Positions 1 through 8,095 of a stretch of DNA of 26,151 bases are shown here, in pieces. Source of the stretch: JAPKEZ01 sp047638975 (GTDB taxonomy: Bacteria; Planctomycetota; UBA1135); the NCBI GenBank assembly GCA_047638975.1, contig JBLINB010000023.1, forward strand, positions 1 to 26,151. The letters run 5' to 3'. Position 1 is the first letter of the stretch, and every line of letters begins with the position of its first letter. Made by a program: the position numbers and the translations under genes. The notes under the pieces are model-generated. The model saw nothing but the letters and a program-made list of their open reading frames with translations, was not told the DNA's origin and ran no database searches.

Positions 1-1
1 G

Positions 2-1252
2 AATCCACTGCCTCCCGGAAGTTTCGACGGCACTCTCGGCGGCCCGATCACATCCAAGGCGGCTTTCTTGAATAAGCCGCATTCCTATGGCGTAACCGAG
101 CGTACTTTTTCCGAGCACATGTCAAGTAGTCTTGCGGATTATAAAGTCAGCGACTACCCCTCTTTGCCACCAGAATTGCAGGCCGGAATTCTAGAGTCGG
201 TTTATCAAAAGGCAATGCTGGCCAACACCAATGGCGATTACGAGGACGGCACCACGCGTTACTACACTTGCCAGTCTTGCCACATGCAACCTGCAGTCGG
301 CAAGGGTTCTTCGTACTTCACGGCGCCCACGCGGCTTGATGTGCCGACTCATGATTTGACTGGTGGCAACACGACTGTTGGCAAAATGATTATTAACCTC
401 GATGCCCAGGATAAGTTGATTCTTGGTGGCGGGCTGAGCGCATTTGATAAACGCGGAATTGCTGATGGTGAAAAGCGCGCGCGTTTGATGTTAAAGCGTG
501 CCGCGCAACTTGAACTCAACGGTAATACCTTACGTGTTTATAATCTGAGTGGGCATAAGCTATTCACAGGCTATCCAGAAGGACGCCGCATGTGGCTCAA
601 TGCGCGCTGGTACGATTCGGCAGATAATTTGCTACGCGAAGATGGGCAGTATGGTGACAAGCAAGTACAGGTCGCCGGTAATAGTTTAAGTGTTGAAACT
701 TTGCTCGACCCTTACGATCCAAATTCTAAGTTGTGGCATGTTGAAGGCGGCATTACTCAAGAGTGGGCGGCGCAGCTGATTGCTATTGGTACCGATCCAA
801 ACATTGCGCTGTCTTATGACACTACAAACTCGAGTGTTGCGCAAACGCTTGGCGGGCTTGCCGCACAAGCGGCGGGTTCGGTGGCGCCGACGATGCATTT
901 TATCCTGAACAATATTGTTCTTGAAGATAACCGCATCCCTCCGTATCAGTTTGATTACGACTCTGCGAATGAGCGTAATTGCTTGCCTGTCCCAAGCACG
1001 CAATACGGAAACCCTGCGAGTGGCGGGGTTTACAACCACTATGACGACATTACGCTTAATCCACCGAGTGGTGCGGCGCGTGGTGAAATACGTTTGATTT
1101 ATCAAACCACATCATGGGAGTACATCCAGTTTTTGTTCTTAGGCAATAACGGCACTTTACCGTTTTTAGCAAACACCGGGCTTGATTTGGCAAAAGCGTG
1201 GTATCAAACAGGTATGTCGCGGCCAGAAATCATGGCGCATATTACGTGGTAG
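2..1252 (+). CDS. Cytochrome c-type (probably multihaem) protein, 3' part
   Basis: The reading frame is open from the first complete codon (position 2) to TAG at 1250-1252, so the gene begins before the window. A TTG at 68 is an internal leucine codon. One c-type haem motif, CQSCH, is encoded at 269-283, followed by M and P as often seen in periplasmic cytochromes. Further on, a GHKLFTGYPEGRRMW block and a C-terminal YQTTSWEYIQFL block resemble conserved segments I associate with multihaem cytochrome c family proteins of marine proteobacteria. That is recalled family resemblance, not a search result. No other CxxCH is present here, so any further haem motifs must lie upstream. The product is probably periplasmic or outer-surface and electron-transferring. 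The substrate is unknown. It lies 44 bp ahead of glnS with no visible terminator. Confidence 0.72.
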   Translation, partial: NPLPPGSFDGTLGGPITSKAAFLNKPHSYGVTERTFSEHMSSSLADYKVSDYPSLPPELQAGILESVYQKAMLANTNGDYEDGTTRYYTCQSCHMQPAVGKGSSYFTAPTRLDVPTHDLTGGNTTVGKMIINLDAQDKLILGGGLSAFDKRGIADGEKRARLMLKRAAQLELNGNTLRVYNLSGHKLFTGYPEGRRMWLNARWYDSADNLLREDGQYGDKQVQVAGNSLSVETLLDPYDPNSKLWHVEGGITQEWAAQLIAIGTDPNIALSYDTTNSSVAQTLGGLAAQAAGSVAPTMHFILNNIVLEDNRIPPYQFDYDSANERNCLPVPSTQYGNPASGGVYNHYDDITLNPPSGAARGEIRLIYQTTSWEYIQFLFLGNNGTLPFLANTGLDLAKAWYQTGMSRPEIMAHITW

Positions 1253-1260
1253 CTCAGATG

Positions 1261-1290
1261 TTGGTATCCTATCGGCTAAGCTGATTAGAT
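1261..1290 (+). promoter_or_regulatory. Candidate glnS promoter (leaderless type)
   Basis: TTGGTA at 1261-1266 and TTAGAT at 1285-1290 are 18 bp apart and could act as -35 and -10 boxes. The -10 ends only 6 nt before the ATG at 1297, so transcription would start at or next to the start codon. There is no Shine-Dalgarno sequence (the last bases are GATTTACCC). The match to consensus is moderate. Confidence 0.35.
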
Positions 1291-1296
1291 TTACCC

Positions 1297-2967
1297 ATGA
1301 CTGAGCAAGAAACACAACTCGATTTCGTCCGCAGCATTGTTGCTGACGATATATCTTCTGGCAAACACGCTGCAATTGTTACGCGTTTTCCGCCAGAGCC
1401 AAACGGATTTTTACACATTGGTCACGCCAAGGCTATTTGCGTAGATTTTGGTATAGCCGATGAATTCGGTGGTCAATGCAATTTGCGATTCGACGACACT
1501 AATCCGTCGAAGGAAGAGCAAAAATACGTAGATTCGATCAAAGAAGATGTAAAGTGGCTAGGATTTGATTGGGGCGACAATTTGTTTTTCGCTTCGGATT
1601 ACTTCGAGCAGTTATTTGCATGGGCAGTGTACTTAATCGAAAATGGCAGTGCATATATCGACGAGCAAACTGCCGACGAGATGCGTGCAGGGCGTGGTTC
1701 GTTAACCGGGCCCGGTACAAACAGCCCCTATCGCGCACGAGCCGCAAGCGAAAGCCTCGAACTCTTTCACCAAATGCGCGCCGGCGAAATTGCCGAGGGC
1801 AAGATGGTGTTGCGAGCAAAAATAGATATGGCATCGCCGAATATGAATTTGCGCGACCCAGCCATTTATCGCATTCAGCATAAATCTCATCCGCGTACTG
1901 GCGATCAGTGGTGCATCTACCCGATGTACGATTTCGCGCACGGGCAATCGGATTCCATCGAAGGCATTACGCACTCATTGTGCACCATGGAGTTCGAAAA
2001 TCATCGTCCACTATACGAGTGGTTCCTTGCAAATTTGCCAGTGGTGTCTACGCCACGACAAATTGAGTTTGCGCGTTTGAATTTGACTTACACTTTAACT
2101 TCAAAACGTAAATTAAAGAAACTCGTCGACAATGATGTGGTCGAAGGTTGGGACGACCCACGTATGCCAACGATCAGTGGCATGCGCCGTCGCGGATATC
2201 CCGCGGCTTGCTTGCGCGCATTTTGTGCTCTGATCGGAATCACTAAAGCCGAAGGCACGGTCGACTTCGCGTTACTGCAATCGATTTTACGCGATCACCT
2301 CAATGACTGTGCGCCGCGACGGATGGTGGTGCAAAGGCCACTAAAAGTTGTCATCACTAACTGGCCTGAAGGACATGTCGAGATGGTGACCGCAAAAAAT
2401 CATCCTGGCGACGAGTCGATGGGTACGCGCGAGGTTGCGTTCAGTGGCGAACTCTATATCGAGCGTGACGATTTTAAAGAGGAGGCTCCACGTAAGTACT
2501 TCCGTCTTAAGCCGGGTGCCGAAGTACGCTTTAAGTACGCTTACTATTTAACTTGTACCGATTTCGTTAAAGATGATGCCGGCGAAGTTATTGAAGTACA
2601 CTGTACCTACGATCCAGAAACGAAAGGTGGCGATAGCCCTGACAAGCGTAAAGTGAAAGGCACTATCCATTGGGTGTCGGCAGCGCACGCAGTAGATGCC
2701 GAAGTGCGTTTGTACGATCATCTATTCAGTACAGCCAATGCAGAGGACGGCGGCGATTACCTCGATAACGTAAATCCTGATTCTTGCGAAGTGATTGTGG
2801 CTAAAGTAGAGCCGTCACTGGGTGAGATGTTTGATGACGCAGTACAATTTGAACGCGCGGGTTACTTCGTGCACGATACCACGTCGGCGCCAGATAAATG
2901 GGTCTTCAACCGCACCGTAGCGATGCGAGATTCTTGGGCTAAGCTTGAGAAGAAACTACAGGCCTAG
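1297..2967 (+). CDS. glnS: Glutaminyl-tRNA synthetase
   Basis: This class I aminoacyl-tRNA synthetase charges tRNA-Gln with glutamine in the cytoplasm. The 556-aa product is close to the 554 aa of E. coli GlnRS. The HIGH signature is at residues 40-43 inside PPEPNGFLHIGHAKA. The KMSKS-equivalent is TSKRK at 268-272, the same position as MSKRK in E. coli, with Met replaced by Thr. The EGWDDPRMPTISGMRRRGY block is typical of the family. The C-terminal half has the two anticodon-binding beta-barrel regions. ATG 1297 was chosen because the next in-frame start would remove conserved N-terminal sequence. Its 3' end overlaps the convergent transporter gene by 29 bp. Having GlnRS implies direct glutaminylation rather than sole reliance on GatCAB for tRNA-Gln. 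Confidence 0.97.
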   Translation: MTEQETQLDFVRSIVADDISSGKHAAIVTRFPPEPNGFLHIGHAKAICVDFGIADEFGGQCNLRFDDTNPSKEEQKYVDSIKEDVKWLGFDWGDNLFFASDYFEQLFAWAVYLIENGSAYIDEQTADEMRAGRGSLTGPGTNSPYRARAASESLELFHQMRAGEIAEGKMVLRAKIDMASPNMNLRDPAIYRIQHKSHPRTGDQWCIYPMYDFAHGQSDSIEGITHSLCTMEFENHRPLYEWFLANLPVVSTPRQIEFARLNLTYTLTSKRKLKKLVDNDVVEGWDDPRMPTISGMRRRGYPAACLRAFCALIGITKAEGTVDFALLQSILRDHLNDCAPRRMVVQRPLKVVITNWPEGHVEMVTAKNHPGDESMGTREVAFSGELYIERDDFKEEAPRKYFRLKPGAEVRFKYAYYLTCTDFVKDDAGEVIEVHCTYDPETKGGDSPDKRKVKGTIHWVSAAHAVDAEVRLYDHLFSTANAEDGGDYLDNVNPDSCEVIVAKVEPSLGEMFDDAVQFERAGYFVHDTTSAPDKWVFNRTVAMRDSWAKLEKKLQA

Positions 2968-4276
2968 TTTCTTCTGCTGGCAACTGCGATGCGCGAATGC
3001 CCAGCCAAATCGTTTGGCTGATGCCGGCGAATAGAAACGTACACATCGACCAGTAAAGTCCGGTGATCGTTGAATAATGTGCTCCGATGAATAGTCCGAC
3101 TAGTGCGAGAGCAACATATATCGCAACCGCTTCGGTGATGCCATTGGTGCGTTTGGCGGCGACCAGGCGTCCTTGGTATAGCGATTGGTAGGCTTGATAA
3201 GCAGGCATGATGACACCAAGTAATAAGCCGAATTTACAAACATCGACTAACTCATCTTGCAGGTGAAACACATTGCGCAGAATCATATCCGACAGCGGGG
3301 TGAGCGCGACAAGCGCCATTACTGCTGAAGAACTCATTGCCAACAACAAGCAAAAACGGTTAAGCACTTTTCGCGCATTAGGACGCATCGTTTGCGCAAC
3401 CACAACTTCGTTAAAGGCGAAGCCAGTAGAGCGGGCGACGAAGACTAAAGCATGCACCACTTGCCACGCTGCCAGTGAATTCAAAATATTGGGCATGCGG
3501 CTCATGGCAGCAGCTCCGGCCGGCTGGATGCACAAAGTCAGCAGCGGGGTGACGGCCAACGGGATATAAAAAGCCAAGAAGGAAGCGCGGCTAATCGTCT
3601 CTGCTGTTTTATCGTGCTGCGGCATGCGGTCACGCAGGATTTCATTTACTGACCAGCGCGTGAAAATTGCTTCGACGATCACTCCGCTTGAGATGGCGAT
3701 GGTACCTACAGCAATACCCGATAAGGACTCAAATGATGCAGCGATATGCAGAGCCGCAAATAAACTCAGCAGGCGCGCTGCGGTGCCGATCATAATCATC
3801 CGCGATTTATTGAAGCGAATTAATACACCTTGCAAGAAACGGCGATAAGCGATGGCGGCCGTCCATGGTGTTAATATTTGTAGTCCGACGCGACCGGGTT
3901 CTACGATGTCTGCTGGTACACCGATAAGGGTTTCGGCAACCCAGTAATAGATTGGAGTGAAGGCTACGAGTATATGTAAAGCGGTGAGTGCTGCCGCGGC
4001 TGCTACTGTAAAGCGCTGCACTTTGCGGAACGAGACCATGTCTTTACACAACGCCGTGGATGCGGCGAGTAACATGATGATCGGGCCTTCAATCACTAAT
4101 GAAATCGGAAACGCGATACTGCCGAAAGCGGCCAAGTTTGTTTTTTGCTCTGGCATCGATGCCACAAACCATGAAAACGTTGGGCCTTCGGCGCCCATCA
4201 ATAACCAACTAACCGCCAGTGGAAACCACAGGTGAAAAACTCGACGCAGAGTCAGCGTGCTGGTGACATCGATCAA
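2939..4276 (-). CDS. MATE/ANKH-like multi-pass membrane transporter
   Basis: The 445-aa protein is almost entirely hydrophobic, with about a dozen predicted membrane segments and short charged loops. Its layout resembles the MATE/MOP flippase superfamily. The AYRRFLQGVLIRF segment after the fourth or fifth helix and the general pattern recall the bacterial relatives of the eukaryotic ANKH transporter. This is judged by eye and the substrate is unknown. Its ATG lies 4 bp downstream of the stop of the decarboxylase gene on the same strand, so the two are probably co-transcribed and translationally linked. Export of the decarboxylation product is therefore a reasonable inference. The 3' end overlaps glnS by 29 bp tail to tail. 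Confidence 0.75.
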   Translation of the reverse strand: MIDVTSTLTLRRVFHLWFPLAVSWLLMGAEGPTFSWFVASMPEQKTNLAAFGSIAFPISLVIEGPIIMLLAASTALCKDMVSFRKVQRFTVAAAAALTALHILVAFTPIYYWVAETLIGVPADIVEPGRVGLQILTPWTAAIAYRRFLQGVLIRFNKSRMIMIGTAARLLSLFAALHIAASFESLSGIAVGTIAISSGVIVEAIFTRWSVNEILRDRMPQHDKTAETISRASFLAFYIPLAVTPLLTLCIQPAGAAAMSRMPNILNSLAAWQVVHALVFVARSTGFAFNEVVVAQTMRPNARKVLNRFCLLLAMSSSAVMALVALTPLSDMILRNVFHLQDELVDVCKFGLLLGVIMPAYQAYQSLYQGRLVAAKRTNGITEAVAIYVALALVGLFIGAHYSTITGLYWSMCTFLFAGISQTIWLGIRASQLPAEETRPVVSSQA

Positions 4277-4280
4277 TGCA

Positions 4281-5660
4281 TTAGGCCGAAAGTAAAGCCT
4301 CTAGTTTGGCTTCGATATTCTTGAACATCTTTTCTAGCTGCAGAGCATCAATGTCTGGATTGACTACAACTAAGCGCATCACTTGTTCACCACGCACTCT
4401 AGCATGACCAATAATCACTTCGCCTGATTCGTGTAACTGATCACAAAGTTCGGCGGGTTTTATACCGTGGACCTTAAAGCAGATGGTTAAGTAATCCGGC
4501 TTTTGGCATAATTCAAAATGCGGGGATTGCTCGATGTACTCCGTAGCGAAGTTTGCCAAGTTGAACAGCTGATCGAGGCGATCGTGCCATCCGTTGTCAC
4601 CGACGGCTTGCCAAGCGGCCCATAACTTAAAGGCATCGTTGCGGCGTCCACACTGAATGGAACGTAGGCCCGGGTTCAAAGCTTCTTCATCGATTTGAAA
4701 TAAATATTCAGCATCTTGACGCACGCTTTTTGACAGCTTGCCTTGATGTTGGCAGAGCAACATTGAGCAAGTTAGTGGGACGCCCATAACTTTGTGTGCA
4801 TCCCAAGTGATCGAGTCGACATATTCGATGCCGTCAAGTAAATCGCGCTGCTCACGATGGAGTAGTGCCGCTCCACCAAAGGCACCATCGGCATGCAACC
4901 AGATGTTGTGCTTACGGCAAACTTCGGCTAATTGCCTTAGCGGATCAAAGGATCCTAGAACCGTCGTGCCACAAGTGGCGATGACCGCACACGGTACGCA
5001 ACCATTTGCGATGTCGGTTTCGATGGTCTCCGCTAAGGCGTCAACCTGCATGCGACCTTTGTCGTCACAAACTATTTTGCGAACATTCGCGCGCCCGACG
5101 CCAAGCATCGCCGCAGCTTTGTCAACAGAGTAGTGCGAATCTTTAGAAACATAAAAAGTATGTTGGCGTCCGTCGCTGCCATTTTCGCGGAAGTCAGGGT
5201 TGGCCTGATCGCGGCCCATCATCATGCCGACAAAGTTTGCTAAAGAACCGCCGGGACAGATGATGCCGTCGGCCTGGGTGTAGCCGGCGAAACTTGCCAT
5301 GTGCTCCACCAATTGTTGCTCGACTAAAATCTGTGCGCCCGCCGCCTTAAAGGTGTACATCGACACATTTAACAAGGCTGTCAGCATGTCAGCAGCTGCC
5401 GCAGTGTTTTGTCGTCCACCAAACAGTTGGTTTAGGAAACGTGGGCTGCTAGTTTGCGGAGTGGCGAGCAGGACGGCTTCCATGCGTGCAAAAACCTCTT
5501 CTTGCGAAAGGCCATCTTGTGGTAGCGTTAGCGGCAACTGCTCGGCCAAAGTGCCGGCGAGCTGGCGAGGCATTGGCGCAGCCTCTTGTTCGAGCTGTAG
5601 TAGCTTTTCGGCGAGATCGAAAGTGTCTTTTAGTAGTGATTGCATGGCTATTTTGCGCAT
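4281..5660 (-). CDS. PLP-dependent group II amino acid decarboxylase (GAD/CSAD/aspartate decarboxylase-like)
   Basis: The 459-aa product is a fold-type I PLP enzyme of the group II decarboxylase family. The Schiff-base lysine is K290 in SITWDAHKVMGVP. HADGAFGG (256-263) supplies the PLP-N1 aspartate D258. SHYSVDKAA (175-183) has the cofactor-stacking histidine. SPRFLNQLFGG near residue 72 matches the family N-terminal block. The DAHKVMGVPLTCSMLL context is closest in memory to glutamate, cysteine-sulfinate and aspartate decarboxylases, so GABA, hypotaurine/taurine or beta-alanine are candidate products. The sequence alone does not fix the substrate. A second start, ATG 5645, may be the true one: TATGAT at 5661-5666 directly abuts the ATG at 5660 and would be the -10, leaving a short leader before 5645. 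It is the first gene of a unit with the transporter downstream. Confidence 0.88.
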   Translation of the reverse strand: MRKIAMQSLLKDTFDLAEKLLQLEQEAAPMPRQLAGTLAEQLPLTLPQDGLSQEEVFARMEAVLLATPQTSSPRFLNQLFGGRQNTAAAADMLTALLNVSMYTFKAAGAQILVEQQLVEHMASFAGYTQADGIICPGGSLANFVGMMMGRDQANPDFRENGSDGRQHTFYVSKDSHYSVDKAAAMLGVGRANVRKIVCDDKGRMQVDALAETIETDIANGCVPCAVIATCGTTVLGSFDPLRQLAEVCRKHNIWLHADGAFGGAALLHREQRDLLDGIEYVDSITWDAHKVMGVPLTCSMLLCQHQGKLSKSVRQDAEYLFQIDEEALNPGLRSIQCGRRNDAFKLWAAWQAVGDNGWHDRLDQLFNLANFATEYIEQSPHFELCQKPDYLTICFKVHGIKPAELCDQLHESGEVIIGHARVRGEQVMRLVVVNPDIDALQLEKMFKNIEAKLEALLSA

Positions 5661-5778
5661 ATCATAGCATGTTCGAGCAAAGGTGGAGAGCTGTGAAGAT
5701 ATCGAAGCACTTTTAATGGAAACTCAAGTAAATACTAGGTTGAAGACCAAAAGGTAGTTAATACGTCGCTGTCAAGTT

Positions 5779-5800
5779 GGAGGCATGGCCTTCTTTTTTT
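5779..5800 (+). terminator. Intrinsic terminator-like hairpin upstream of the porin gene
   Basis: GGAGGC (5779-5784), loop ATG, GCCTTC (5788-5793), then seven T residues (5794-5800). The stem has 6 bp including one G-U. It is oriented on the plus strand, although no annotated plus-strand gene precedes it. It would end an unrecognised transcript from 5661-5778, or attenuate a longer porin leader. A 13-codon ORF begins at 5716 but has no support beyond being open. Confidence 0.45.
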
Positions 5801-5839
5801 GTTCACCTAAAATTGACTTACGCTTTTCACCTTTTCGAT

Positions 5840-5845
5840 TACAAT
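5840..5845 (+). promoter_or_regulatory. Candidate -10 box of the porin gene
   Basis: TACAAT ends 7 nt before the ATG at 5853, and there is no Shine-Dalgarno sequence. A good -35 hexamer, TTGACT, is at 5813-5818, but the 21-bp spacing is longer than usual. The spacing to the start codon suggests a leaderless message. Confidence 0.4.
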
Positions 5846-5852
5846 ACGCACA

Positions 5853-6914
5853 ATGAATCCAACCTCATTTACTCTTTTTGCCTGCATCGCAGGTGTCACA
5901 TTACTCTCGAGTACTGCAACTGCTCAGCAGGACGATAGCCAGTGGTCGATCTACGGCGACGCTCGCGTGCGTGCAGAATTCAACAATACTGAAGGCGGTA
6001 GCGACCGCCATCGCATGCGCATGCGTTTACGCACCGGCGCTAGATTCCAAGCAAGTGAAACACTCATGCTTAACGTGCGCCTTGTCACGGGCGACGCCGA
6101 TAATCCACAAAGTACCAATAAAGATACTGGCGATGTTTTCAATTCATTTGAGGTATCGTTAGATCGCCTAAACTTTGATTGGGCAATGTCTGAGCACGTA
6201 AATATGCTTGCTGGTAAGTTTGCTAACCCAGTATTCCGCAACCCTGTTTACGGCGGATTAGTCTGGGACGGCGATGTTTCTCCAGAGGGTCTGTCATTCA
6301 TCTCTGAGTATGACGATTTCAATTTTTCTTTCGGTCAATACGTTGTTGCTGAAAATACAAATAGCCAGTCCGAAGACGCATGGATGTCAGTGGCATCTAT
6401 TGATTCTTCAGCTAGTGATCTCACTTTCGGAGCATCCTATTCTTTTTATGGCAACATGAATGGTAAAGGCATTGCATCCGGAGATAACCGTAATAATGCA
6501 CTAAGTAGTGCAGATGCTTACCTATCAGACTTCGGCATTTTAGATGCAGTGGTTTCCTACAAGCTAGATAACTTTACATTCGCCGCTGAAGTGATCGAAA
6601 ACCTTCGTGCTGACGATAGCGTTGATGCCTCAGGCTTGGCGCTTGGTGTGTTGTTCAAGGCAGAGTCCGGGGACAAGTTCTACATCCAGCATCAGTCCGT
6701 TGATCAAGACGCCGTGTTTACTGGTTTTTCTCAAGACGATACTTTAAATTACGCCTCAAACTACGAAGGTCAAGTTTTTGGTTATAAAACTAAGCTCGAG
6801 AATGGCCTAGGCATGCACGCTTGGGGCATGGCTATTGCGCCTTCCGACGCTGTCCTTGCTGGAAATGACGAAACGGAATACCGTTTCAGAGTTGATTTCA
6901 GTATAAAATTCTAA
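5853..6914 (+). CDS. Outer-membrane beta-barrel porin (Porin_5-like)
   Basis: The 353-aa product starts with a clear signal peptide (MNPTSFTLFACIAGVTLLSS followed by TATA), probably cleaved before QQDD near residue 25. The mature part shows alternating polar/hydrophobic beta-strand patterning and ends in an aromatic residue (FRVDFSIKF), as outer-membrane barrels do. The early RMRMRLRTGARF stretch and the LAGKFANPVFRNPVYGG segment match what I know of the 'putative porin' family (Pfam Porin_5). It likely forms a passive or anion-selective channel; the solute is unknown. The haem-protein gene follows 5 bp after the stop codon, indicating one transcription unit. Confidence 0.83.
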   Translation: MNPTSFTLFACIAGVTLLSSTATAQQDDSQWSIYGDARVRAEFNNTEGGSDRHRMRMRLRTGARFQASETLMLNVRLVTGDADNPQSTNKDTGDVFNSFEVSLDRLNFDWAMSEHVNMLAGKFANPVFRNPVYGGLVWDGDVSPEGLSFISEYDDFNFSFGQYVVAENTNSQSEDAWMSVASIDSSASDLTFGASYSFYGNMNGKGIASGDNRNNALSSADAYLSDFGILDAVVSYKLDNFTFAAEVIENLRADDSVDASGLALGVLFKAESGDKFYIQHQSVDQDAVFTGFSQDDTLNYASNYEGQVFGYKTKLENGLGMHAWGMAIAPSDAVLAGNDETEYRFRVDFSIKF

Positions 6915-6919
6915 GCTAA

Positions 6920-7498
6920 GTGAAAAGACTTATACTTGCACTAATAATCTTGGTATCAGCAGTTTATCTGCTGGTACCTTTTGGCAATACGTTTACTCCG
7001 CTAGATTTATCTAAGCTTAGTTCTGCGCAGCAATCGCAGTTAGATTTAGCGACGGCGTCCAAAGCTGCATTGGGAAAAGAGTTGGTTAGTACGCTAACGG
7101 CGAAAATGCAAGCCGATGGTCCATTGGCAGCAATTGACTTATGCAATACTCAGGCATTACCCTTGACCGCCAAGATTGCCGCGCAGCAGGGTGTGCTTAT
7201 CGGGCGCACTTCCTTCCGCTTGCGCAATCCAGAGAATGCATCGCCGCAGTGGGCGGCTGCAACTGTTGCTGCAGAGTCACAAGACATGCAGGCCTTTGCT
7301 GGTAGCGACGGCAGCCTATCGGTGCTGTATCCGATCATGACAGAAGCTAAATGCTTGGTATGTCACTCTGCAAAAGAAAATATGGCTTCAGCAGTGTTAG
7401 CCGAACTTGAGGCAAAATATGTGACAGATGAGGCGTTCGGTTTTTCCGAAGGCGCGTTACGCGGATATTTTTGGGTCGAAGTTGGCGCCCAGAACTAG
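6920..7498 (+). CDS. Membrane-anchored c-type haem sensor-like protein (Tll0287/DUF3365 type)
   Basis: The 192-aa protein starts at GTG 6920. It has one hydrophobic N-terminal segment (residues 4-20) that acts as a signal or anchor, followed by a periplasmic domain. The IDLCN motif around C75, the RTSFRLRNPENASPQW block (96-111) and CLVCH at 145-149 are hallmarks of the Tll0287-like/DUF3365 family. Members bind one c-type haem and often serve as sensor domains or small electron carriers. It lacks a kinase or cyclase domain, so it is either a stand-alone haem protein or a partner for another sensor. It lies 5 bp after the porin stop, and its end faces the Rrf2 gene 20 bp away. Confidence 0.82.
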   Translation: MKRLILALIILVSAVYLLVPFGNTFTPLDLSKLSSAQQSQLDLATASKAALGKELVSTLTAKMQADGPLAAIDLCNTQALPLTAKIAAQQGVLIGRTSFRLRNPENASPQWAAATVAAESQDMQAFAGSDGSLSVLYPIMTEAKCLVCHSAKENMASAVLAELEAKYVTDEAFGFSEGALRGYFWVEVGAQN

Positions 7499-7518
7499 GC
7501 GGCGTTATCTACTTCTCT

Positions 7519-8037
7519 CTAGAATCCCTTGCGTCGGTATGGCGCACGAAAGGATTCACGGCCGGAAGGCTGCTCGTCTGCGGCTAACTTCGCTACGTCT
7601 TCTGGCTGAGTCGGGCGGATGCCGTCATCTTGGTAGACCTTGCGGAACACTTCAAGGGTAGTGTTATAGAGTACGTCATCCACCGATTTGTTGACCTGCA
7701 CCAATTTATCATGCAATGCGCAGTTTACCCCGACCCCGCAGACTCCTCCGCCAAATGGGCATAAGCCACCTTCGTCTTCGCGTTCAAAAAGGTCGAAAAT
7801 CTCTTTGATAGTTATTTCTCGCGGATGGTGCGCCAGAGTAAACCCACCGCCAGGACCGCGAGATCCGAGTACTAATCCTGCTTGCGACAGCGAAGTGAGC
7901 ACCTTGCCTACAAATGGGCGCTGTAATTTTCGCGAATCAGCAATTTCAATTGCCGAAATACGGTTAGTGCCCTCGTCGTAAGTCTCTGCAAGACGGGACA
8001 TTGCGGCAATTGCTGTTTCTGTGGCTTTTCCGTACAT
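7519..8037 (-). CDS. Rrf2-family Fe-S transcriptional regulator
   Basis: The 172-aa protein has an N-terminal winged helix-turn-helix (about residues 8-75, with the LQRPFVGKVLTSLSQAGLV recognition region and the GPGGGF wing) typical of Rrf2/IscR/NsrR. Three cysteines, C93, C100 and C106, can ligate an iron-sulfur cluster. Their spacing is C-x6-C-x5-C, one residue longer in the first interval than the usual IscR/NsrR C-x5-C. That argues against calling it IscR or NsrR outright. It probably senses redox state, NO or iron status. It lies 58 bp downstream of fpr on the same strand with its own TATAAT promoter overlapped by a palindrome, which suggests autoregulation. Confidence 0.9.
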   Translation of the reverse strand: MYGKATETAIAAMSRLAETYDEGTNRISAIEIADSRKLQRPFVGKVLTSLSQAGLVLGSRGPGGGFTLAHHPREITIKEIFDLFEREDEGGLCPFGGGVCGVGVNCALHDKLVQVNKSVDDVLYNTTLEVFRKVYQDDGIRPTQPEDVAKLAADEQPSGRESFRAPYRRKGF

Positions 8038-8046
8038 GATAGTCTT

Positions 8047-8061
8047 TAATTCCGAATTATA
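8047..8061 (-). promoter_or_regulatory. Rrf2 gene -10 box overlapped by a palindromic operator
   Basis: On the minus strand TATAAT (8061-8056) is a perfect -10 box, 18 nt before the ATG at 8037. A perfect inverted repeat, TAATTC-C-GAATTA (8047-8059), overlaps it and the expected start site. An autorepressor site is the natural reading. No convincing -35 box is visible, and the repeat does not match the NsrR consensus I know. Confidence 0.5.
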
Positions 8062-8095
8062 GTCTACTGTAACGCAAAAGAAATGCTACTGGATT

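Noticed and set aside
4792..5667. Long open frames antisense to the decarboxylase
   Set aside because: They mirror the codon pattern of the real gene and have protein-like composition only by shadow.
5813..5845. A standard sigma70 promoter for the porin using TTGACT and TACAAT
   Set aside because: The 21-bp spacing is outside the usual range; only the -10 box is reported.
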